A stretch of DNA of 64,000 bases, taken from Nocardioides halotolerans DSM 19273. GTDB lineage: Bacteria; Actinomycetota; Actinomycetes; Propionibacteriales; Nocardioidaceae. The first letter of the stretch is position 1. Each line of letters begins with the position of its first letter. Under the pieces are notes generated by a model, which made no database searches, had not been told where the DNA came from, and was given only the letters and a program-made list of their open reading frames with translations. Both the position numbers and the translations under genes were made by a program. The stretch spans positions 195,296 through 259,295 of the forward strand of contig NZ_KE383923.1 in the NCBI RefSeq assembly GCF_000422805.1, read 5' to 3'. Shown piece after piece: positions 42,307 to 50,993 of this stretch.

Positions 42307-42762
42307 TCAGTCGGGGATCGGCAACGGTCGGGGCGGCACGGGGGTCGTCACCACGATGGAGGAGACCGTCTGGCCGAACATCAGGAACCTGTCGAGCGTC
42401 TCCTCGAGCTCGGGGATCGTCGCCGCGTGCACCTTGACCAGAAAGCAGTCCTCGCCCGTGATGCGGTGGCACTCGCTCACCTGGTCGAGCGACTCGGCCA
42501 GCGCCGCGATCTTGGTGAGCTGGCGCGCGGCGGGACGCACCCGCACGAACGCCGTCACCGGCAGGCCGAGCGCCGCGGGGTCGACGCTCATGCTGAAGCC
42601 GGTGATCACGCCGGCACGCTGCAGGCGCTGGACGCGCTCGGTGACGGCGGGGGCCGACATGCCGACCTTCCGGGCGAGCGCGGACATGGTGATCCGCGGG
42701 TCCGCGTGCAGCTCGCGGAGCAGGAGCCGGTTGGTGTCGTCGAGCTGGTCAAGGTCGGACAG
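42307..42762 (-). CDS. Lrp/AsnC-family regulator with an apparent CTG start
   Basis: A 151-residue regulator. The helix-turn-helix covers about residues 8-55 (LDDTNRLLLRELHADPRITM, then SALARKVGMSAPAVTERVQRL). The ligand-binding RAM domain follows (VTAFVRVRPAAR, SECHRITGEDCFLVKVHA). The first ATG (42687) would cut off half of the helix-turn-helix. Between the upstream in-frame stop and that ATG there is no ATG, GTG or TTG. CTG 42762 has GAAGG 8 nt upstream and gives LSDLDQLDDTN, the expected N-terminus, so CTG initiation is the best reading. It diverges from the EamA transporter gene, its probable target. Confidence 0.85.
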   Translation of the reverse strand: MSDLDQLDDTNRLLLRELHADPRITMSALARKVGMSAPAVTERVQRLQRAGVITGFSMSVDPAALGLPVTAFVRVRPAARQLTKIAALAESLDQVSECHRITGEDCFLVKVHAATIPELEETLDRFLMFGQTVSSIVVTTPVPPRPLPIPD

Positions 42763-42850
42763 GGTGATCGCCTTCGATCTGAAAGAGATTGGTCGTCAGG
42801 ACCTACAAGTGAGCCTTCAGGGGTCCCATCCTGCGACAGATGATGGCCGC

Positions 42851-43882
42851 ATGGCAACCGGCACGATCCTCCGTGGCCCGACGGCGGCGGGTGTCGTCCT
42901 GGTCGTGGTGGGAGCGACGTTCCACTACCTCGGCCCGTCGTTCGCCGTGCTCCTCTTCACCCACCTCGACGCCGTCGGCGTGGCCTGGCTGCGGATGGCG
43001 ACCGCCGCGCTCGTGCTCGCCCTGCTGCGGCCACCGTGGGCAGTGTGGGGCGCAGCCGGTCGCCACGAGCGGCTCCTCGCGGTCGCGCTCGGCATCGTGC
43101 TTGCGGTCATGAACGCCACCTTCTACCTCGCCCTGGAGCGGCTGCCCCTGGCCACGGTCGCCGGGATCGAGTTCCTCGGCGTCATCGTGCTGGCGGCGTA
43201 CGGCGCCCGCACCCGCCGCAACGCCGCGGCGCTGGCGCTCACGGTCGCCGGCGTCGCACTGCTCACCCAGGTCCGCATCGCCGGCACGCCGGTCGGGCTG
43301 CTCCTCGCGGCCGGGAACTGCGTCGGCTTCATGCTCTACGTCGTCGTCGGGCACCGCCTCGCGAACGTCCCCTCGCGAGGCGGCAGCCCGGCACTCGACC
43401 GGCTCAGCCTCGTCGTCGCGATCGGGGCGATCGTCTCGACGCCGTTCGGTGTCGCCGCCGCCACGCCCGCGGTCCGCCACCCGACCTGGCTGCTGTGGGG
43501 GTTGGGCGTCGGCATCTGCTCGACCGTCATCCCCTACCTCACCGACCAGCTCGCGATGGTCCGGCTCCCCCGGGCGACGTACAGCCTGATGCTCGCGCTG
43601 CTCCCGGTGACGGCCACGGTGTGCGGCATCGCCGTGCTGCACCAGCTGCCGGGCCGCCAGGACCTCGCGGGCCTCGCGCTCGTCGTCGCCGGGGTCGCCG
43701 CCCACCGGTCACAGGAAGCCACCACCGAAGGAGGACCCACTGATGGACCACACGACGCTCGGCGCCAGCGGTCTGGTCGTCTCGCCGCTCGTGCTCGGGA
43801 TGATGAGCTACGGCGACACCAGCCGCCGGGCCTGGCACCTCGACCTGGAGGGCGCGCGACCGATCGTGCGGCGCGCGGTTGA
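42851..43882 (+). CDS. EamA-family metabolite exporter (RhtA-like)
   Basis: A ten-helix drug/metabolite transporter of about 295 core residues: VVLVVVGATFHYLGP, FTHLDAVGVAWLRMATAALV, TFYLALERLPLATVAGIEFL, GNCVGFMLYVVVGHRLA and YSLMLALLPVTATVCGI. Family members export amino acids such as threonine or homoserine, which fits control by the adjacent Lrp regulator. ATG 42851 follows soon after the gap. The natural end would be near VAGVAAHRSQ, but no stop is present and the frame continues 140 nt into the aldo/keto reductase gene, adding a basic, low-complexity tail. A frameshift near the 3' end is possible. Confidence 0.85.
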   Translation: MATGTILRGPTAAGVVLVVVGATFHYLGPSFAVLLFTHLDAVGVAWLRMATAALVLALLRPPWAVWGAAGRHERLLAVALGIVLAVMNATFYLALERLPLATVAGIEFLGVIVLAAYGARTRRNAAALALTVAGVALLTQVRIAGTPVGLLLAAGNCVGFMLYVVVGHRLANVPSRGGSPALDRLSLVVAIGAIVSTPFGVAAATPAVRHPTWLLWGLGVGICSTVIPYLTDQLAMVRLPRATYSLMLALLPVTATVCGIAVLHQLPGRQDLAGLALVVAGVAAHRSQEATTEGGPTDGPHDARRQRSGRLAARARDDELRRHQPPGLAPRPGGRATDRAARG

Positions 43883-44729
43883 GGCCGGCGTGACGGTGTT
43901 CGACACCGCCGACGTCTACGACCTCGGTGTCAGCGAGCAGGTCACCGGCGCCCTCCTGCGGGAGCTGTTCTCGTCGCGTGACGACTACGTCGTGGCCACC
44001 AAGGTCTTCTACCCGATGTCCGACCGGCCGGGCGACGGTGGCCTGTCGCGCAAGCACGTCGTCGCCTCCGCCGAGGCCTCGCTCCGGCGCCACGGCACCG
44101 ACCACATCGACCTCTACCAGATCCACCGGTGGGACGACGCCACCCCGATCGAGGAGACGATGGAGGCCCTCGACTCGCTGGTCCGGGCGGGCAAGGTGCG
44201 CTACCTCGGGGCGTCGAGCATGTACGCCTGGCAGCTCGCCAAGGCCCAGCACGTCGCCGAGCGCCACGGCTGGCACCGGTTCGTCTCGATGCAGAACCAC
44301 TACAACCTCGCCTTCCGCGAGGAGGAGCGGGAGATGATCCCGCTCTGCCTCGACCAGGGCATCGGGCTGCTGCCCTACAGCCCGCTGGCCCGCGGCCTGC
44401 TCACCGGCAGCCGGCACCGCGAGGGCGGGGGGACGACGACGCGGTCGAGCGACGACCCGGTCGCGGAGTGGGCCTACGGGCCGGACGACTTCGACGTGGT
44501 CGACGTCCTCGACGAGGTGGCCCGCGAGCTCGGCGAGCCACCGGCCCGGGTGGCACTGGCGTGGCTGCGCACCCGGCCAGGCGTCACGGCGCCCGTCGTC
44601 GGCGCCACCAGGCTCGCCCACCTCGAGGACGCACTGGCCGCGCTCGGGCTCGTGCTCGACGACGAGGTCGTCACGCGGCTCGAGGCGCCGTACCGCCCGC
44701 ACGCCGTCAAGGGACCGAGCGGCACCTGA
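43743..44729 (+). CDS. Aldo/keto reductase
   Basis: A 328-residue NADPH-dependent oxidoreductase with the TIM-barrel landmarks. The catalytic residues are Asp and Tyr in VFDTADVYDLGVSE, Lys in YVVATKVFYP and His in YQIHRWD. The cofactor site QNHYNLAFREEERE...LPYSPLARGLLTGS follows. This is the YajO/Tas-like subgroup. ATG 43743 has AAGGAGGACC upstream and lies inside the extended end of the EamA gene. The substrate is unknown. Confidence 0.93.
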   Translation: MDHTTLGASGLVVSPLVLGMMSYGDTSRRAWHLDLEGARPIVRRAVEAGVTVFDTADVYDLGVSEQVTGALLRELFSSRDDYVVATKVFYPMSDRPGDGGLSRKHVVASAEASLRRHGTDHIDLYQIHRWDDATPIEETMEALDSLVRAGKVRYLGASSMYAWQLAKAQHVAERHGWHRFVSMQNHYNLAFREEEREMIPLCLDQGIGLLPYSPLARGLLTGSRHREGGGTTTRSSDDPVAEWAYGPDDFDVVDVLDEVARELGEPPARVALAWLRTRPGVTAPVVGATRLAHLEDALAALGLVLDDEVVTRLEAPYRPHAVKGPSGT

Positions 44730-44738
44730 GGTAGTTGA

Positions 44739-44759
44739 CGGATCCACGATCGCGATCCG
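44739..44759. promoter_or_regulatory. Possible operator upstream of the MFS gene
   Basis: CGGATC (44739-44744) and GATCCG (44754-44759) form an inverted repeat with a 9-bp spacer containing CGATCG-like symmetry. It lies in the 64-bp gap upstream of the MFS exporter. No regulator gene is adjacent, so its role is uncertain. Confidence 0.25.
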
Positions 44760-44793
44760 GAACAATCGCGGTCGCGGACGACGTTCCGCCTCG

Positions 44794-46065
44794 GTGACCG
44801 CAGACTGCCTCGCCCCCGACCGCCTGGAGACGACACCGATCACGAGCGACGAGGCGATCCCGCGTGCGCGCTCGGTCTGGCTGGCGGTCGCGGCCCTCGG
44901 TCTCGGCGGGTTCGTGGTGGTGACCAGCGAGTTCCTCCCGGCCAGCGTGCTCTCGCTCATCGCGGCCGACCTCGGGATCAGCGAGGGGGTGGCCGGACAG
45001 GCCGTCACCGCCACGGCGCTGATGGGCCTGGCCACGGCGCCGACGCTCGCGGCGCTGGTCCCCCGCATGGACCGGCGGCTCCTGCTCGCGCTGCTGACCG
45101 GCCTCGCCCTCGTCTCCAACGTGACCGTCGCGCTCGCGCCGTCGTTCCCGGTCCTGCTGGTGTCGCGGCTCCTGCTCGGGGTGGCGATCGCGGGCTTCTG
45201 GTCGATGTCGCTGTCCGCCGTCGCGCAGCTGGTGCCGGCCGAGCGACTCGGGCGGGCGATGACGGCCGTCAACGCCGGCGTCTCGCTCGCGACCGTCGCC
45301 GCCGTGCCGCTCGGGTCCTACGTCGGCGACGCGCTCGGCTGGCGGGCGGTGTTCTGGATGGCGGCCGCCGCGGCCGCCGTGACGTTCGTGCTCCAGCTGG
45401 CCTGGCTACCCTCGATCGCGCCGGCCGGCGCCGCCGGGCTCCGCACGCTGTGGGACACCGTGCGCTCCCGCGTCGTGCTGACCGGGCTGGTCGCGATCGG
45501 CCTGATCGCCGGCGGGCACTTCTCGGTGTTCACCTACGTGCGACCGGCGGCCGACCAGGTCCCCGGCCTGGGTGCGGCCGGGCTCGCCACGCTGCTGCTG
45601 GTCTTCGGGATCGGCTCGTTCGTCGGCAACCTCGTCGCCGGGCCGCTGGCCGACGCCCGCCTGAGTCTCGCGCTGCTGCTGGGCCCGCTCGTCCTGGGCG
45701 TGTCCACGACGTCGTTCGCGGTGCTCTCGGACTGGTACGCCGGCGTGCTGGTCGCGACCGCGGCGTGGGGCATCGCCTTCGGCGGCATCCCGACGCTCGC
45801 CCAGACGTGGGTCGCCCGCGTCGAGCCGGACCGCCTCGAGTCGGCGAGCGGGCTGGTGGTCATGATGTTCCAGCTCGCGATCGCCCTGGGTGCGGCCGCC
45901 GGCGGGCTCCTCATCGAGACGGCCGGGGTGCGGACGGACTACGTGGTCGGCGCGGTCGCGGCCGTCGTCGGCGGGGTGCTGATCTCCGGGACCCAGCGGG
46001 CGCCGCGGGGCGTCCCGGCTACTGCTCGAACGCGCGAAGTCGCCGGCTCAGCTCCTCGCGCGTAG
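44794..46065 (+). CDS. MFS exporter, DHA1 (AraJ/Cmr-like) family
   Basis: A 423-residue, 12-helix transporter. Motifs are FVVVTSEFLPASVLSLIAADLG in helix 1, the antiporter-like motif LGVAIAGFWSMSLSAVAQLV and GSYVGDALGWRAVFW in helices 4-6. This pattern is found in sugar-efflux and chloramphenicol-type exporters. The substrate is not known. GTG 44794 was chosen because it leaves 25 residues before the first helix. The 3' end overlaps the asparaginase pseudogene by 47 nt, in convergent orientation. Confidence 0.9.
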   Translation: MTADCLAPDRLETTPITSDEAIPRARSVWLAVAALGLGGFVVVTSEFLPASVLSLIAADLGISEGVAGQAVTATALMGLATAPTLAALVPRMDRRLLLALLTGLALVSNVTVALAPSFPVLLVSRLLLGVAIAGFWSMSLSAVAQLVPAERLGRAMTAVNAGVSLATVAAVPLGSYVGDALGWRAVFWMAAAAAAVTFVLQLAWLPSIAPAGAAGLRTLWDTVRSRVVLTGLVAIGLIAGGHFSVFTYVRPAADQVPGLGAAGLATLLLVFGIGSFVGNLVAGPLADARLSLALLLGPLVLGVSTTSFAVLSDWYAGVLVATAAWGIAFGGIPTLAQTWVARVEPDRLESASGLVVMMFQLAIALGAAAGGLLIETAGVRTDYVVGAVAAVVGGVLISGTQRAPRGVPATARTREVAGSAPRA

Positions 46066-46986
46066 CACCCCCGGCGAGCAGCAGCCGCAGCAGCACTCGG
46101 GCCTTGTAGGGGTGCAGGTAGCCGCCGCTGACCAGGCCGCGAGCGAGCAGGTCGCGCTCCGACCCGACCGCGCCGTAGGTGTCGGCGAGCACGGGACCGG
46201 CGCCGGTGCGCGAGGTGAGCACGACCGGCACGGCCGCGGCGAGGTCCCCGAGCACCGGTGAGAGCGAGGCCGGCACGTGCCCGACGCCGAAGGCCGCGAC
46301 CACCAGCCCCTGCTGGGTCTCCGCGAGGCCGGCGACGAGCGCGGGGTCGTCGTCGAGCGTGACCGTGTGCAGTGCCACTCGGGTCGCCGCGACCGCCTCC
46401 GCGGTCACGCCGGTGACCGGCTCGGTGCGCGTCAGGCGGGCCAGGAAGCGCGGTGTGCCCTCGACGACGTGCCCGATCGGGCCGAGATCGGGCGAGACGA
46501 ACGTGGCCGTGCTGGTGCTGTGGGTCTTGCGCACGTGACGGGCGGCGTGGACCTCGTCGTTGAACACGACCAGCGCGCCGCGGCCACGGGCCGGGTCCGA
46601 GAAGGCCACCCGGACCGCGGCGGCGAGGTTGGCCGGGCCGTCCGCGCCCGGCAGGGTCGGGTTGCGCATCGCGCCGGTGACGACGAACGGCTCGTCGCGG
46701 GTCCACAGGCAGTCGACGAGGAAGGCCGTCTCCTCGAGAGTGTCCGACCCCTGGGTGAGCACGACCCCCGGGCGCCTGATGCCACCGCCTGCTCCGCCGT
46801 GGCGATCGCGTCGAGCAGGTCGACGAACGACAGGTGCGCGCTCGGGACCGCGCGCAGGTCGCGCACGGTGACGTCGACGCCGAGGTCGGCGCCGCTCTCG
46901 AGCTGCTCCGCGCCGGCGAGGCGCCCGCGCGCGTGGCCGGCCATCGAGATGGTGCCGCCGAGGGTCAGGAGGACGACACCGCTCAT
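46019..46986 (-). pseudogene. L-asparaginase gene with a single-base frameshift
   Basis: The gene would encode an L-asparaginase/glutaminase hydrolase of about 320 residues. Residues 1-74 (MSGVVLLTLGGTISMAGHAR, with the first catalytic Thr) are in one frame and end in GARG. The remainder (VVLTQGSDTLEETAFLVDCL onward, with the second catalytic Thr-Asp) continues in the next frame to AFEQ. The frames meet at a run of five C (46765-46769, five G on the coding strand). One missing G there would restore the full enzyme. It is therefore a recent frameshift or a sequencing error. The active-site residues are otherwise intact. Start ATG 46986. Confidence 0.85.
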
Positions 46987-47007
46987 CCGGTCGAGGCTAG
47001 CCAGCGC

Positions 47008-47625
47008 TCAGAGCAGCGGGAGGTGCGGGTCGTCGCTCGGCACCCGGCCCGCGGCGGCACGGATCCACGCGAGTCCCGAGGCCCCGGCCGGTGCGGCGCC
47101 GGCCCGCTCCGCGTAGGCCGCCGCGAGCGCGTCCGCGACCGCCGTGACCGCCTCGGGGAGGAGCGGTGCGTCCGCGCGGCCGAGCGCCCGTTGGAGGTCG
47201 TCGCCGTGCGCCACCAGCTCGAGCAGCCGGGTGAGCAGGTAGTCGTCGCGGGCGATCGGGCCGCGCCGCGCCTGGAGCACGTGGCCAGGGGTGGTGTCGA
47301 GGGCGGCGAACGCCTCGGCCGCCGTACGCCGGAAGCCGCCGACGACGTCGTCACCGAAGGACGCCGAGATCTCCCGCGTCATCTCCGCGATCTGCTCCGA
47401 GGCCGGCGGGTACGCGCGCACGTAGTCGCCGAGCGAGAGCGGGACCGCCCCGGGCTCGGCCGTGGCGACGTACCGCGACAGCCCGATGCCGAGTCCGAGA
47501 TGGGCGACCAGCTCGCGGACCGTCCAGTCGCCGAGGCCGACCGGCTCGACGAGGTGCGCACTCACGGGCACCTCGTCGAGCCAGTCCGCGAGCACGGTGA
47601 ACTGTTCCTCCAGCAACGTCCTCAC
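47008..47625 (-). CDS. DinB-fold / maleylpyruvate isomerase N-terminal-type protein
   Basis: A 205-residue helical protein. LGDWTVRELVAHLGLGIGL and the later LLTRLLELVAHGDDLQRAL carry histidines of the metal site of the DinB/MDMPI fold. In actinobacteria such proteins are often mycothiol-dependent isomerases or transferases, as in the gentisate pathway enzyme. A full pathway context is missing, so the reaction is unknown. The start is GTG 47625, and the asparaginase start lies 21 nt downstream on the same strand. Confidence 0.8.
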   Translation of the reverse strand: MRTLLEEQFTVLADWLDEVPVSAHLVEPVGLGDWTVRELVAHLGLGIGLSRYVATAEPGAVPLSLGDYVRAYPPASEQIAEMTREISASFGDDVVGGFRRTAAEAFAALDTTPGHVLQARRGPIARDDYLLTRLLELVAHGDDLQRALGRADAPLLPEAVTAVADALAAAYAERAGAAPAGASGLAWIRAAAGRVPSDDPHLPLL

Positions 47626-47701
47626 GGCGTCAGACCCTCGCCGACGGCCCGTCGGGCGTCGAGGCCGAGCACGGTCATCGATGCGCGAGATCCCGCCACT
47701 G

Positions 47702-49657
47702 CTACGGCTCGGGTCGGCCGCGCACCGGCACGGTCAGCACGGACGGGTGGACCGCGGAGGTGTAGATCATCAGCGGGGAGAGCTGGGCGGCGTTGGGGAG
47801 CGGCGGCAGCAGGTGGGGGACGTCGAAGGCCTGGATGCTGATGCGCAGGCGGTGGCCGGGGAGCAGCGCTGCGCCGGTCGGGAAGACCTCGACGTCGACC
47901 GGGACCACGGCGCCGGCAGGCACCGGCTGCTGCGAGGCGCGGGTGAACGGGTGGAAGGGCTGGATCAGCTGCCCGTCGAGGTAGCGCGACTTCTGCCGGA
48001 CGAGTGCGCGCTGCGAGAGCACCTGCCAGCCGCCGGTGAGCCGGCTGACGGTGCCGTCGGGGGCGACGTCCTCGACGGCGACCGAGAGCATGCCGTCGCC
48101 GGTCGGCGACGCGGTGTAGAGGCGGGCGTTGATCGGGCCCTGGATCCGCAGGGCATTCTTCAGCGGCGCGGTCTGGAAGCTCAGCCCGCCGAGGTCGTTG
48201 AGCGCGTTGTCGCGCAGGCAGGGGCTGTCGGGGAAGGCGAGGTTGAGGATGCCGGCGGTCCACTGGTTGGCCGAGCGCGTGCACAGCCCGGTGACGGGAA
48301 GCGCCGGGACCGTCGAGGTGCCCGGCTGGGCGCCCGACCGGACCAGGCCGCCGTGGTGGCCGCCGGCCGCGGCCTGACCCGACAGGCGGAACGACGCGGC
48401 GTGCAGGTCGCGGTCGACGTACTTCCTGGTGGCGACCCACTTCCCGGTGCCCTGCTCGTAGTAGGTGAAGGGCTTGATGTCCTTCAGCAGCCGCGCGTCG
48501 TTCCGGCCCTTCACGTAGTGGTCGAACCACCGCAGCCACAGCTCCTGCAGCGAGCCGTAGCCCGCCTTGCCGACGTCCGCGCCGGACGAGCCCTGGAGGT
48601 GGTCCCACGGTCCGGTGATCATCCGCACCGGCACGCCGCGCTTCTGGAGCCTCTCGAACAGCAGCGGCGTCCCGCGCTGGAACAGGTCGTACTCGCCGCT
48701 CACCAGGAACGTCGGCACCTTCACCCGCTTGATGACGTCGATCGGCGAGCGGTCCTGGTAGAACTGCCCGTCGTACGCCGGATCGCCGCCGAGGACCGCC
48801 GAGGCCAGCAGCGGCCCGGTGAACGTCGTCGCGGTCGTCAGCCGGTCGAGCAGCGCCCGGACCGCCGACGCGGGGTCGGAGCCGCCGTAGGCCGGGGGGA
48901 CCAGGCCGGTGCCGGTGACCAGCCCCATCCAGAGCGGGATGAAGCTGACGTCGATCTGGCCGCCGGACGCGACGATGTCGCGGTAGACGTCGGCGCCCGG
49001 GACCTGCGGGAAGATGGCCTTGAGGCCGGGCGGGCGCGCGGCCGCGGCGAAGAGCTGGCTGATCCCCATGTACGACGGGCCGGTCATCCCGGACTTGCCG
49101 TTGCTCCACGGCTGCCGGTGCGCCCAGGCCACCACCTGGCCGTAGTCCTTGGTCTCGCGCGGGCCGAACGCCTCCCACACGCCCTCCGACGCGCCGGTGC
49201 CGCGGGCGTCCACGGTGAGCTGGGCGTAGCCGCGCTTGACCAGGTAGCCCGCGCTCGGGCCGCCGAGCCCGCCGGTCGACAACACGCTCTTGTTGTAGGC
49301 GGTGATCGTGATGATCACCGGCAGCGGCCGGGTCACGACCGAGCCGTCGGCGCGCGTGGGCCGGACCAGGTCGCCGCGCAGCACCACCCCGTCGTCCATC
49401 GGGATCGCGAGGTCGGTCGTGGTGGACGTCCCGGCGTACTGCTCGGGCCGCGGCGTCCAGTGCCGCTTCGGAGCCCCCGGTCGCGGCGCCGACGGCGCCG
49501 CCGCCGACACCGCACCTGACACCACGCCGGACACCGCGGACGCCGACCGCGCCGCGGACGGCGCCTGCTCTGCTTCGGCACCTCCGGCCAGCAGCGTCAG
49601 GCCGGGGAGGAGCGAGAGGGACAGGATCGGGGCGACGGCACGCGCACGCAGCTTCAC
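47702..49657 (-). CDS. Secreted CocE/NonD-family alpha/beta hydrolase
   Basis: A 651-residue exported hydrolase with a signal peptide (about residues 1-29, a hydrophobic LSLSLLPGLTLLAGGAEA core). It has the X-Pro dipeptidyl-peptidase S15 domain: VIITITAYNKSV, YAQLTVDARGTGASEG, and GPSYMGISQ as the nucleophile elbow (Ser), with TGPWDHL supplying the late His. The C-terminal beta-sandwich (from about 440) is the XPP C-terminal domain. Substrates could be proline peptides, esters or acyl compounds such as cocaine-like esters. An Ala/Ser/Val linker follows the signal. It is the downstream neighbour of the Ig-like secreted protein (59-nt gap). Confidence 0.88.
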   Translation of the reverse strand: MKLRARAVAPILSLSLLPGLTLLAGGAEAEQAPSAARSASAVSGVVSGAVSAAAPSAPRPGAPKRHWTPRPEQYAGTSTTTDLAIPMDDGVVLRGDLVRPTRADGSVVTRPLPVIITITAYNKSVLSTGGLGGPSAGYLVKRGYAQLTVDARGTGASEGVWEAFGPRETKDYGQVVAWAHRQPWSNGKSGMTGPSYMGISQLFAAAARPPGLKAIFPQVPGADVYRDIVASGGQIDVSFIPLWMGLVTGTGLVPPAYGGSDPASAVRALLDRLTTATTFTGPLLASAVLGGDPAYDGQFYQDRSPIDVIKRVKVPTFLVSGEYDLFQRGTPLLFERLQKRGVPVRMITGPWDHLQGSSGADVGKAGYGSLQELWLRWFDHYVKGRNDARLLKDIKPFTYYEQGTGKWVATRKYVDRDLHAASFRLSGQAAAGGHHGGLVRSGAQPGTSTVPALPVTGLCTRSANQWTAGILNLAFPDSPCLRDNALNDLGGLSFQTAPLKNALRIQGPINARLYTASPTGDGMLSVAVEDVAPDGTVSRLTGGWQVLSQRALVRQKSRYLDGQLIQPFHPFTRASQQPVPAGAVVPVDVEVFPTGAALLPGHRLRISIQAFDVPHLLPPLPNAAQLSPLMIYTSAVHPSVLTVPVRGRPEP

Positions 49658-49716
49658 GCCGTGCTAACGACTGGTCTGGTCAGCTGTCACGCCGTACCCG
49701 CGACACCGCCCGGCGC

Positions 49717-50940
49717 CTACAGGTCGCCGCCGCCACCACCGCTGCCGCCGCCACCGCCGCCGCCGTGGCCACCACCACCGCCGGCCACCGTGACCGTCGT
49801 CTCACCGGTGCGGCTCGGGTCGGCACCGATCACCTTGATCGTGTGCTCGCCCGACTCCTTGCCGACCTCGAAGGTGTAGGTGAACTTGCCCTGGGCGTCA
49901 GCGGTCGCCTCCGTGAGCTTCTTGCCGAGGTACATCACCGTGAGCGGCTCGGCGGCGACCAGGCCGGTGACCGTGATCGTCACCTCGGCCTTCTTGAAGA
50001 CCTCTGACTCGCTGACCTCGACCGTGAGCTTCTTGGGCTTGATCACCGTGAGCTCGGCGGTGCCGAGGCGGTTGGGGTTGCTGCCGGTGATGGTCAGCGG
50101 CAGGGCGCCCTCGGGCGCGGTCTTCGCGAGCTTGAAGCTGCGGTGGACGTCGCCCCTCTTGTCGGCCTTGCCGGTCATGACCGGCTTGCCGTCGAGGCGG
50201 ACGGTGTACTCCTCGCCCTTGGCGAGCCCGTCGGCGCTGACGTCCACCGAGGTGCCGACCATGGTCAGCTCGTCGGTCACCACGAGCTCGAGGGTCTTGG
50301 CCTTGCGGGAGGCGAGGACGGTCACGGTCGCGGTCTTGGTGCCGCCGGCGTTCTGCACCGTCAGCTTGAACACGTGCTTGCCGCGCTCGGCGATCCGGAC
50401 GGCGGCCGAGCCCTTGCTCTTCTGGGTCCCGGCCCACTCCCCCGAGGCCATCACGACGTCAGCGCGCTTGCTGCGCCAGCGCAGCCGCACCTTGTCGCCG
50501 ACCGACACCTTGGTCGAGGAGGCGACGAGCTTGATCTTGGGCGGCTTGACCGGTGCCACGGGAGCCACGGGGACCGCGGTCACCGACTGGGTGAGCGTGC
50601 CCACCGAGCCGAGGTTGACCAGGTCACCGGCGTACGTCGCGGTGAGCGCGTGCGCGCCCGTCGGCAGCGAGGGCACCACCACCGACGCCGCCCCGGCGAA
50701 GAGGTCCGCGGTGGCGAGGGTGACCCCGGAGTCGGCGAACACGACCGAGCCACCCGGCGCGTCGCCGGCGACCGTCGCCGTGAGCGTCACGGCCTGGCCG
50801 ACCACGGACGGGTTGGCGCTGGAGACGAGCGTGGTCGTCGTCGCGGTGGTCGGGTCTGCGGTCGCCGGTGGCGACAGGGCCACGACGGTGCCTGCGGCCA
50901 CGGCCGCGAGCACGGTCAACACCCGAGTCTTCTCCCTCAT
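49717..50940 (-). CDS. Secreted Ig-like repeat protein with Gly-rich C-terminus
   Basis: A 407-residue protein with a signal peptide (about residues 1-28, VLTVLAAVAAGTVVALSPPA). A bacterial Ig-like (Big_3_5) domain follows (TTTLVSSANPSVVGQAVTLT, then VVFADSGVTLATADLFAGAA). Three further beta-sandwich modules are Lys-rich, as in VTDELTMVGTSVDVSADGLA and TVKKLTVEVSESEVFKKAEV-like segments. The last 20 residues are almost all glycine with one His and Ser. No sorting signal is seen. Such proteins usually act as adhesins or surface scaffolds. ATG 50940 was chosen as it starts the signal peptide. A Gly-rich tail of this length is slippage-prone, so it may vary between strains. Confidence 0.75.
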   Translation of the reverse strand: MREKTRVLTVLAAVAAGTVVALSPPATADPTTATTTTLVSSANPSVVGQAVTLTATVAGDAPGGSVVFADSGVTLATADLFAGAASVVVPSLPTGAHALTATYAGDLVNLGSVGTLTQSVTAVPVAPVAPVKPPKIKLVASSTKVSVGDKVRLRWRSKRADVVMASGEWAGTQKSKGSAAVRIAERGKHVFKLTVQNAGGTKTATVTVLASRKAKTLELVVTDELTMVGTSVDVSADGLAKGEEYTVRLDGKPVMTGKADKRGDVHRSFKLAKTAPEGALPLTITGSNPNRLGTAELTVIKPKKLTVEVSESEVFKKAEVTITVTGLVAAEPLTVMYLGKKLTEATADAQGKFTYTFEVGKESGEHTIKVIGADPSRTGETTVTVAGGGGGHGGGGGGGSGGGGGDL

Positions 50941-50993
50941 GCATTCACGGTAGGAGTCGGCATCGGGCCGTGTTCGCGGTTTGCCGGAACTGG

